From Macrocystis pyrifera (Eukaryota; Sar; Phaeophyceae; Laminariales; Laminariaceae), in contig JASSKH010000020.1 in assembly GCA_031763025.1 (NCBI GenBank), forward strand, positions 2,077,756-2,141,755: a DNA stretch of 64,000 nt. Reading direction: 5' to 3'. Shown one piece after another: positions 46,506 to 64,000 of this stretch. The position numbers and the translations under genes are program-made. A model generated the notes under the pieces. It did no database searches, was not told the DNA's origin, and saw nothing but the letters and a program-made list of their open reading frames with translations. Each line of letters opens with the position of its first letter. Within the stretch, counting starts at the first letter, position 1.

Positions 46506-46760
46506 AACGCGGCTCCATCAACTTTCCGAGTCTTTCCCCCACGCATCCCGTGATCATTTCCCAGAGCCAAACCTAGAGTCTTCCCCAAGCTCAGCTATCC
46601 CGACGGCCGAGCCAACCTAGAGTCTTAACAACCACTGCATCCCAGCACTGACCACGTGCATAGGGTTCGGGACGGGTTTCGGGGTTAGGGTTCGGGTCGA
46701 GGTCGGCTTCAGGCGTCCAACACAAAAACCCCCCATAAAGATCTACCCATCAAGGTCTGT
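46506..46760 (+). repeat. About 260-bp dispersed repeat, copy 2
   Basis: AGCCAACCTAGAGTCTTAAC, CATCCCAGCACTGACCAC, a GGGTTCGGG/GGGTTAGGG core and GGCTTCAGGCGTCCAACACA are shared with 47034-47285 and 26985-27240. Confidence 0.7.
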
Positions 46761-46867
46761 CCACCACCAACCCTACCCAAAAACTTCCACAATCCAACAA
46801 AATCCAACCAACCCATCCATCCACCAAAACCACCCATCCACAGTCCATTCCTCCACACTTCCATACA

Positions 46868-46896
<29 letters not shown>
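46868..46896 (+). repeat. Poly(C) tract, 29 nt
   Basis: C-run between CCATACA and GGTTCGACAAAAG; no retroposon tail recognised upstream. Confidence 0.9.
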
Positions 46897-46899
<3 letters not shown>

Positions 46900-47033
46900 T
46901 CGACAAAAGTTCGACAAAAGCTACAGCCAGTACTAAACCTAAGAGTATATACCAGTAGTGGACAAACCTTGACAGTAGATCTTCCTGGGGTAGCTAATTA
47001 GGCACTCTGATTTTGGCTAGGGGTATGTTTTAC

Positions 47034-47285
47034 GCGGCTCAATCAACTTTCGAGTCTTTCCCAGCCACGGCATCCCGTGTCATCCCGAGCCAACCTAGAG
47101 TCTTCCCAAGCTCAGCATCCACGACGGCCGAGCCAACCTAGAGTCTTAACAAGCACAGCATCCCAGCACTGACCACTGGCATAGGGTTCGGGTTCGGGTT
47201 CGGGTTAGGGTTCGGGTCGGAGGGTCGGCTTCAGGCGTCCAACACAAAACCCCCATAAAGATCTACCATCAAGGTCTGTCCACCC
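47034..47285 (+). repeat. About 260-bp dispersed repeat, copy 3
   Basis: Same order as 46506-46760, with GGGTTCGGGTTCGGGTTCGG expanded. The internal telomere-like GGGTTAGGG is only one unit, so this is not a telomere. Confidence 0.7.
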
Positions 47286-47991
47286 CTCTCGTATATACTA
47301 GGCCAAAACAAGCCTCACGCTACTGGTGCGTACGAGGCCCCATCGTTTGATCCATCCGATGAACAGTCGCCAGCTTAGTGGCCAGCAGGTCTGACTCGTG
47401 CTACATTGAACAGACGTAGCACCGGGACTGATGGAGAGGTCCTCAAACAAGGAGCTACGCACGTACCCGGTATCGTCTCATTCATTTTTTGCCGCCTAAT
47501 AGTTTGTGGTCGCCAGCCGATAGGCCCAGGCAGGCCACATGGGATTATCCAACGGGTTAAGCCTGCATACTTATCAAAAGCGAGTTTTTTTTTTTCGGGT
47601 AGGGGGGGGGGTGGGCGTTTTTACGGAGCTCATCAAGCGAGGAGAGCCTCGGAAAATCGCAGGTGAGCACCCCCTTTGGTAGCATGCCTCCTCTGCTATG
47701 ATATTATCACAGAGACGATGATGCATCGTATACCGAGGTACTACAGCAGCTGTAGTAGTCGTCGTGAAAAAACGGAAGCTATGTGCCATGTAGTGTCATG
47801 TCCTCGTATCAGGTGCGACACGCACAACTTGCACACGCCAGCGACGTCACAGGTATGTGTATATATACCGTAGAATGCATGGGAGCATAGGAACAAAGAA
47901 AAACGAAAGAAAAGCGATAAATGAAAAAAAAAAATAGTAAAACGTTTCACTGATCGCCCCCCTTGACTGGAACCAGGCTATTAACGCTGAA

Positions 47992-48235
47992 AGAGACAGA
48001 TCTTGACGCGCGGTCTCTCACTCGAATAATTGCGAGTAAAAAACAGTTCTTGAACGACAAAAAGAGACAGACCTCGACGCGCTTAAAAAAAAAAAGGATC
48101 TCTTGCTCGTATATTGGCGAGTAGAACCAGTTTTTGAACGGCAAACGAGACAGACCTTGACCCGCCAAACATATCGAAAAAAATATATCGGGTCTCCTCC
48201 TACTCGTGTATTACCGACTAAAGCCGGTATTTTTT
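47992..48235 (+). repeat. Tandem repeat, about 70-85 bp unit, three copies
   Basis: Each unit begins GAGACAGAYCTYGACGCG and includes a CTCGTATATTGGCGAGTA-like hairpin and TTTTTGAACGGC. Confidence 0.65.
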
Positions 48236-48483
48236 ACGCCAAAACAGTCCTTAACGCGCCAAAACAAAGGCTGGTATATTTTAGTACTGGTAGTTATAAA
48301 GTTGTGACCAAAACCAGCATATTTATGGCCTCGACAGTCGACCTCCTGGAGATGTGTGACTAAAACTAGTAAATAGTGCCCAAAAAAAAAATTGTGTCTG
48401 TCTCTTAAATGGCATAATTGCAAAAACACGGCCTGTGCACTTACTGTTGCGCACAAACCGATACTTCCGAGGCTCGGCCAAAA

Positions 48484-48486
<3 letters not shown>

Positions 48487-48516
<30 letters not shown>
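48487..48516 (+). repeat. Poly(A) tract, 30 nt
   Basis: An A-run following CGGCCAAAAC. No retroposon was recognised with it. Confidence 0.9.
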
Positions 48517-48517
<1 letters not shown>

Positions 48518-49046
48518 GCCACCCTTAAAAAGAGGCGTTTCAAAGTCAAGATTACTACCTAATACATTTGATGAAAATAACACTCAAGAAACGAGTGAAC
48601 GACTTCGAAGAACTGTCCCAAGATGGGCCCTCCCTCTAAACACTCCCTCCACAGAGACAACTTTTTTTCTTTGAAAAAGAAAACGCTCGAAAATGAAAAC
48701 GACTTCGAACGAACCGGGTCTGACGGACTCTAATAAAAGCTCCACGAGTCGAAGATACTCTACAACTATCCGGAAAGAGACCGGCATCGATACTTGTAGA
48801 TTTCCAAAGCAAGAATACCGTACTCCTACATTGAAGAGGCTAACTAACACCCCTGCCTTCCAAGGCAGGACATCCAACCCCAAATATTTCGGACAGACCA
48901 GAAACGTTACCTGAGCAACTCAACCTGCTCTGAATCGTAGACTCGAGAACTACACCCGCGAGCAAACATCCTCTGCCATCAACTCGCGATTGTGGATACT
49001 TGTAATAGGGCTCCTCACGGTTCACAGCCGTTTTTTTAATTAATAT

Positions 49047-49178
49047 CAAGAGTCGGCTTGGGTCGGGTCAGGACGTTTTCAACATTCTCACAGATCGGAA
49101 CAGGCCACCGTTACCCGACCCGACCCGAACTGACCCGAACCGCGAGGTATGACCCGATCCGTATACAGCTCTGAATAT
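49047..49178. repeat. GGGTCGGGT palindromic repeat
   Basis: GGGTCGGGTCAGGACGTTTT, TCTCACAGATCGG and CCCGACCCGACCCGAAC in the usual order, ending CGCGAGGTATGACCCGATCC. Confidence 0.75.
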
Positions 49179-49184
49179 GTGTAG

Positions 49185-49411
49185 CGCTGTCGTCAACTGC
49201 GTAGGCTAGTAAAAACAAAACACACACACACACATGTCGGAGATGTGCCGTAAGAATCTCATATTTTTTGCTGTAACAGTGTTGGGACTCAAGGGGCCTC
49301 TCTGCCGCGATCAGCTGGAGACTCTCGCCCAGAGCCACTTGCTGCCCCCGCGTCGATTCGATGGCGGGCAATCGGCGCGGCACCTCGTCGCACAGTGTAG
49401 TTGCCCCCGAT
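49185..49411 (-). other. Coding-like patch, unidentified
   Basis: On minus an open, GC-rich reading includes LPAIESTRGQQVALGESLQL and then LIAAERPLESQHC. No family was recognised and no splice context is convincing. Confidence 0.2.
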
Positions 49412-49679
49412 AAGGTAAAGACCTGAGCACCTCGGGCTTTACGAAGTACCTCTCACACCTCGTTCATACAGCTCAAAAGTAAGGCATGCATGCCCTATTC
49501 CCCACCACTCTGTCCCGGAATATAATAAACTTTTGGTTGAACAATTAGTGTAAAAACCGGTTCTTATAAAATGGGACAGAGTGGTACGTCATAGGCGGCC
49601 GTGCAATATAGCAAAAAAAACCCGCTTCGCTCGTCAAGACAAAAAATATGATACCCGCCCCGAAGACACGACAACCTGT

Positions 49680-49912
49680 TCACGCTGTCATCCATGTGCC
49701 AAGTCCGCCTCGCAGGCGGTTCTTAACAAGATTCGTTCAGGTCAGCCTTCATGCGACTCGCCGAACACCTCACTTTTCACCTCGCGCTTGATGCAACCAA
49801 TGTGTGCCTGGTCGGCGAAAACCCGACGTGCTCCGTCCCGGCAGTGCAGGGATGAGAGGGTCTATGGCCATGCGACTACGGTCGTGAATGATATCGAGCA
49901 CACCCTCCCCCC
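49680..49912 (+). mobile_element. PolyC-SINE copy, 5'-truncated
   Basis: CCAAGTCCGCCTCGCAGGCG, GCGACTCGCCGAACACCTCA, GAAAACCCGACGTGCTCCGT and GATATCGAGCACACC plus a short C tail. Confidence 0.78.
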
Positions 49913-49935
49913 AAAAAAACAAGCCAGGCAGTGTG

Positions 49936-50043
49936 TTACCATTGCCTCGAGCAGGAAGCCGACACTACGGCGTCGAGCTCCTTGCGGCTGCAGCCGAACA
50001 GGCATCCTTCTCTTGGCACGGTCTCGCTATCCTCCTCTCTCAG
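49936..50043 (-). pseudogene. Duplicated 3' end of the D27-like last exon
   Basis: On minus it reads EEDSETVPREGCLFGCSRKE and then LDAVVSASCSRQ, closely parallel to EEDETVPRGCLSGCSCKELG and AVVSTSCSKQ of the real last exon 130 bp upstream. It contains small indels relative to it and starts without an acceptor, so it is most likely a non-functional partial duplication. Confidence 0.7.
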
Positions 50044-50172
50044 AAGCCGCGCGTTCCCTTCTATCAACAGAAACACCCTGGTTCGAAACGCAGTAAAGAG
50101 CCGAAATATAAACACCCCCCCCCCACCCCGCTCCCCGAAAAGACAAGACAGGAACAACAAAAACTGCTGCTA

Positions 50173-60076
<9,904 letters not shown>

Positions 60077-60589
60077 CTGTTCAAAGGCGTCCCCCCGTCG
60101 CAAAAGAAGCAAAACAAACAAAAAAAAAAAACAGGCAAAAAGAAGAAAAAAGCCAGACACAATTAAGAGGAAACCCACGCGAGTAACAGACAAAAGTCAC
60201 AAGCAGTAGCGCTAAGTCACGCCAACAGAAGGAGCCCCTCTGATCGAAAATATAAGCATCGTTTCTTCTCCGATACCAAGTTCCAAACGTCCTTACTTTT
60301 CCGCCCAGATTGGCCCAGATTGGCCCAGATCGGCACAGGTTGTTCATTCACACCTTATGGCGTAGATCGTTCAGGGAAGATAAGATTCATGATCTGTATG
60401 ATCTAGCCCATGGCGAATATGTCAGGAGACGTTTCACTCTCCTCCCGTTGACAAGGCCTGAGACGAAACCGACGACCTCTTGGCCTTAGTGCGGAACAGC
60501 CGCCCCCCTGAACCTTCTGCTGACAGCACACGTCTTGCGTCTGCTTGACGTGTCTATCCTGACATCCAATACGAGTTCACGCTGCCGGG

Positions 60590-60770
60590 CGGGAGCCGTC
60601 TATCAAATCTGCATAATCAGCAAGCTCGTATTTTTTTGTTTGGTTCTGCATCTATCAACCGATGCTGCATAACAGATCAAAACGTTAGCTTAGGATCTGT
60701 ACATGATCTATCTGTAGATGGTCTGATCTATGCGACGTGTGAAACGTTTCCCGAGTTGACGCCCCCCCCC
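60590..60770 (+). repeat. GATC-rich block ending in C-run, copy 1 (left of LINE)
   Basis: GTTTGGTTCTGCATCTA, TAGCTTAGGATCTGTACATG, GATCTATCTGTAGATGGTCT, GTGAAACGTTTCCCGAGTTG and C9. Copied at 61590-61738. Confidence 0.65.
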
Positions 60771-61477
60771 CTAGAGAAATAAGGTGGGATGGCGTAGTTG
60801 AGGAAGCATGGAAGGATATAGGGGGAAACCAAGAAGAGATGGTGTCCGCCGGGAAGTTTGGGAGGTACAAGGCAGAAGTAGAAGAAAGGATAGAAAGTAG
60901 GGAAAGGCTAGCGCTAAGAAACAAGGTGGAATCGGGAAAAAAAAAAACACTTTTAGAGATATACGGGGGATTGAGGGAAGGAATAGGAATGAAAACGTAT
61001 TTGCACGGCCCAATGGACTTCGCGAAAACGCTGAAACTGCGCTTTCGTGTAGGGGACCTGGACCTGCCAGAAAGAAGAAAGAGGTACACCAGTAGCCGGG
61101 AGGAAGTAGATGCACAGATGCGCCTGTGTGGCAAAGCAATAGAAAGTAGAACTCACATAGTAGGAGAATGTGAATTACACAAGGAGGAACGGGATGTGTT
61201 AGAAGAGGAGATGAGGAAAATAGACGAATGTGACATGGAGGAGTTTGATACATTGCATAGCAGCGAGAAAACGATCGCTATCCTAGGAGATAGATGGTGG
61301 CCACAGGCGGCCAAACAGGAAGGGGATAAGATTAGCAAAAAGTTTCTATGTAATATATGGAAACAACGTAATGAGCGCCCAATTGTTGGAGGTGTCTCTA
61401 TTAGGAGTAGGAACGGTGCTCCGTCTCGAAAGGGATGCGTGGTCAATGGTCAAATGACTAAGGCAAGCAACAAATGA
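60770..61477 (+). CDS. LINE ORF2-like C-terminal region, 5'-truncated
   Basis: An open frame of about 234 codons without a proper start. It reads FRVGDLDLPERRKRY, then CGKAIESRTHIVGECELHKE, a C-x14-C spacing with a His in between that resembles the zinc-binding region after reverse transcriptase in non-LTR retrotransposons, and RWWPQAAKQ, IWKQRNERP near the end. RT and endonuclease are missing because of 5' truncation, as is typical of LINE insertion. The stop (61475-61477) lies only five bases before the poly(C) tail. Confidence 0.72.
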   Translation, partial: PREIRWDGVVEEAWKDIGGNQEEMVSAGKFGRYKAEVEERIESRERLALRNKVESGKKKTLLEIYGGLREGIGMKTYLHGPMDFAKTLKLRFRVGDLDLPERRKRYTSSREEVDAQMRLCGKAIESRTHIVGECELHKEERDVLEEEMRKIDECDMEEFDTLHSSEKTIAILGDRWWPQAAKQEGDKISKKFLCNIWKQRNERPIVGGVSIRSRNGAPSRKGCVVNGQMTKASNK

Positions 61478-61495
61478 GTACGCCCCCCCCCCCCC
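60770..61495 (+). mobile_element. Poly(C)-tailed LINE, 3' part
   Basis: The coding remnant plus ATGAGTACG and 13 C. The final ~80 nt recur at 38786, 39105, 44073 and 58139, and in diverged form at the end of the PolyC-SINE family. The 5' end joins directly to the C-run of the preceding repeat. Confidence 0.78.
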
Positions 61496-61589
61496 GCCTG
61501 GAGGAAAAAAAAAAAAACAAAAAAACAGAGAGCTTGACCCAGGCGAGCAGACCAGCTGCGGCAGAAAATATCAGGATTGTTTTCCTTGT

Positions 61590-61738
61590 TTGGTCCTGCA
61601 TCTACTGAAAATCCTGCACAACGTATCATAACGGTCGGTTAGGATCTAGATGATCTATTCGTAGATGATCTATCTGTAGATCATATACACGTCCGACGCG
61701 CGAAACGTTTCCCGGGTTGATCCCCCCTCCCCCCAAAA
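61590..61738 (+). repeat. GATC-rich block ending in C-run, copy 2 (right of LINE)
   Basis: TTGTTTGGTCCTGCATCTAC, CGGTTAGGATCTAGATGATC, GCGAAACGTTTCCCGGGTTG and a C/T run match 60590-60770. Confidence 0.65.
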
Positions 61739-62039
61739 AAAAACCAGAGAAAACCGAAGCTATCAGCAAGACCAGTTGAGGCAGAAAATATCAAGCTTGA
61801 GTCGTGCCACGTCAGAAAGGAAGTAAGCACCCAGCCATGGATGACGTACAACGCTTCTCAGCTTCCCTACACGACGCTAACAACATGGGGAGGTGTGCAC
61901 ATACCAGCTACGCCTCGACTAAAACCTGAGCCTGGAGGGAAAATGCACGCGCATTCTGACGGACAGCAAGTCCCATGGCCTATACATGTACCTTCATAAA
62001 AATATCTGTGCACCGCGGGCAGACAATCGACTCCAACTT

Positions 62040-62175
62040 CATGATCAGGTGGATTTTTCAAGGAAGGAGATCTGTTCCTGATTTTGTATGTACGATCTAG
62101 CTCTACCGTAGCGTGCCGGGTGAGACCCGTACAGATCCTGCACAACCTCTCACACTGGCAGGTGAGTAACTACCT
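62040..62175 (-). repeat. GATC-rich dispersed repeat
   Basis: ACGATCTAGCTCTACCGTAG, GCCGGGTGAGACCCG and CTCACACTGGCAGGTGA in minus order; it leads into the ATAG microsatellite. Confidence 0.5.
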
Positions 62176-62194
62176 GTAGATTATCTACTGTACT

Positions 62195-62236
62195 GTAGAT
62201 AGATTGATAGATAGATAGATAGATAGATAGATAGAC

Positions 62237-62299
<63 letters not shown>

Positions 62300-62368
62300 C
62301 AGATAGATAGACAGATAGATAGATAGAGAGATAGATAGATAGACAGATAGATACATAGATAGATAAAT
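62195..62368 (+). repeat. ATAG/GATA microsatellite, about 170 bp
   Basis: A nearly uninterrupted run of GATA units with occasional GACA. Confidence 0.95.
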
Positions 62369-62483
62369 TGTGATCTGGCTATCCGAGGCGTGAATATTTA
62401 ACGCAAGGACTGATCACGGCGTAACCTCGTATTTTTTACCGTGCCAGAGCTGGACGAGATCGAGAAGAAGCATAGCGTTGACC

Positions 62484-62588
62484 CTTTCAAGACCGCAGTC
62501 CCGTTCATGGGGACAAACCACACTAATTCCAAGTAATTTGTCCCCAAAACTGATCTATTAATGAAGAGACTGCACTCCTAAAAGGGTG
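62484..62588 (+). mobile_element. Palindromic 85-bp MITE with internal insertion
   Basis: GACCGCAGTCCCGTTCATGG and the right arm GGAGTGCAGTC-type are separated in the right arm by an extra GATCTATTAATGAAGA-like segment at about 62551-62567. Confidence 0.75.
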
Positions 62589-62600
62589 GACGCGCTACTA

Positions 62601-62709
62601 CTATAACGGGGGGCCATAGTAAATAGGACCTACGGTACACACAAAAACCTATATATAACTATTTTTCTCAACGTTACTTGGTCCTATTTACTATGTTCCC
62701 CTGAAATAT
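62601..62709 (+). mobile_element. TTACGGGGG MITE, diverged ends
   Basis: CTATAACGGGGGGCCATAGT at left and CTATGTTCCCCTGAAATATT at right; normal interior. Confidence 0.8.
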
Positions 62710-64000
62710 TAATAAATATTTAGCATCATGATTCACGAACCCACTGCCACAGCCGAGCTACAGCAGTATAAATGTGTAATAACTATTAGTAGCGTAAATT
62801 GGTTATTCCTTACTCATATCGGTAAACTCTGTTATGGTTGATTTGCCCCCACTCCAAAATCCGCCATCCCCTAGAAGGCCCGGGCAAATACGGGGTAGGC
62901 ACGTACGTATCTATGACCAGGTAGGATGGTATGCAACTCAAGACGGAAAAGCCAAGACCATTCGGATGTGAGCACGAAGACCTAAACGGTCCATGTGCTG
63001 AGTATTATCGAGCCCGTCGGTGCTTGATGAGGCTGCTTGCATATCGCCCCGAACAAGACCGAATTGGCTTTCCACTCGCCCCAAGCCACTGGCAAGCCAC
63101 TGGACCATGTCGGCCGACCGGACGGAGTCCGACCCACCGCCAACAGGGCGAGCGTCGGCCGCAGTGCTCCGGGAATCGGCCTCCGCGTGGGCCGCAGCAG
63201 CGGCAGCGGTGGCCTTGTCTGGCTTCGGGACATCAACCATCGCAACAACAACAACAACAACAACAACAACAAACATCATCATCATCAACAACAGGAGACA
63301 CCAACGGCAGCAGTACGTAACCCCGAAATGTAAACGCCAGCGCCAATCCGAGCAGCGAAAAACGACAGCAGCTCCCACCAGCCCAAGACAAGCTCAAGCA
63401 GTCTTCACCAAGGGTTGTCACGGGGGGACGAGGCCCGAGTGGGACGGGACGGTCGGGTTTCGCTCGCCGGGGGGTGGATTTTTTGTTGCGCCCTCGAGTG
63501 TGATGGGCACGGGAATCCCATCGTCAAATTGTTGCGCCTCCCGTTGTGATGGGAACGGGAAATGCCTACTTGCTTCATACTTGGGACGGGAATGGGACGG
63601 GAAGCTGGGGTATGTTTCATCCGTGTGGCGGTATGGGAGTCGAGCGTGACGCCAACGGGATGGGACGGGACTACCGTGTCGTACAGAGGATGTGGAACGT
63701 GGGGAAAACTATGGGGGTACAACGGGAAACGACGACGGGGAATATATGGGACTGCTCAACGGAAGACGGGAGGTAACACGCCCCCAAATCAGAAACCGAG
63801 GCGTACATAGATATACTTACTTAGATCTCAACCTCTGAGCGTGCTCGGTTGGTACATCCCTGGCCTCTCAGAGCTCCCACTTGGGAATCGCCTCCGTTTA
63901 TTACTTGCCGGACCGTTCCAGCGAGTCTTTGTTTTCTCCATTTCTCGTCGTACTTTCAGTCCTTCTTTCCTTTTTTCTTCTTTCGTTTCGTGTGCGTGCG
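62710..64000. other. Unassigned end of window
   Basis: Between 62938 and 63420 both strands are open with biased composition (plus 63020-63649, minus 63378-62938), including an ACA/CAA microsatellite (63240-63295). Neither reading has a recognisable domain. From 63430 to 63770 the plus strand is rich in TGGGACGGGA-type words. No gene can be supported. Confidence 0.4.

Noticed and set aside
46670-47220. Telomeric repeat
   Set aside because: Only single GGGTTAGGG units within a dispersed 260-bp repeat; there is no TTAGGG array.
62938-63649. Open frames on both strands, one with poly-Thr/Asn or poly-Val
   Set aside because: They span an ACA microsatellite and compete with each other; neither shows a family signature or splice context.

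Overview
The window is nuclear DNA of a photosynthetic eukaryote, most likely a brown alga (Phaeophyceae) or a close stramenopile relative. That placement is inferred from three things: a secreted LNR-type (Lin-12/Notch repeat) protein with the Asp-rich linker style I associate with brown algae, ankyrin-type exons of the form LKWA..xGCPW..C..AA..GHLE, and a plastid-type D27-like carotenoid isomerase gene. The genes are intron-rich with GT-AG borders in constant phases. There is no bacterial gene organisation. Most single-frame ORFs are spurious, especially the poly-Gly and poly-Pro ones produced by long G and C runs.

Three real genes can be reconstructed. (1) Plus strand, 5.2-9.15 kb: ankyrin-like exons at 5244-5462 and 6334-6576, both phase 0, followed by decaying copies up to 9146. 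(2) Minus strand, 23351 to 18724: a complete three-exon gene for a 194-residue secreted protein with a signal peptide, an LNR-like Cys module, an acidic linker and a C-terminal hydrophobic (GPI-like) tail. Both introns are phase 1 and the reading frame closes exactly. (3) Minus strand, about 60076 to 50173: five phase-0 exons of a D27-like (DUF4033) protein, 213 codons plus stop, with the N-terminal exon(s) not found. Its 10 kb are mostly repeat-filled introns.

Everything else is dominated by mobile and repetitive DNA. The most striking component is a set of retroposons whose 3' ends carry poly(C), not poly(A). A 5'-truncated LINE at 60.77-61.5 kb ends in a tail that is also found, diverged, on a roughly 500-600 bp SINE-like family with about 17 copies here. 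The shared 3' end followed by C-runs explains many of the G/C homopolymers in the window, which reach 152 nt. Other families are a TA-flanked MITE of about 110 bp (13 copies), a palindromic 85-bp MITE that has also become a tandem array, a 230-bp MITE whose terminus has been amplified in tandem, an LTR retrotransposon with a 5-bp target duplication (33053-35874), GATC-rich dispersed repeats, GGGTCGGGT-type palindromic repeats, several minisatellites and a tRNA-like element.

Layout: 0-3.6 kb unassigned; 3.6-4.2 SINE; 5.2-9.2 ankyrin region; 12.1-18.1 minisatellites and repeats; 18.7-23.4 LNR gene; 24.2-26.3 MITEs; 27-31 GATC/AGCT repeats and MITEs; 33-37.4 LTR element and an inverted LTR; 38.7-50 poly(C) retroposons; 50.2-60.1 D27-like gene; 60.6-62.4 LINE and repeats; 62.7-64 unassigned. 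All coordinates and alignments were made by eye.
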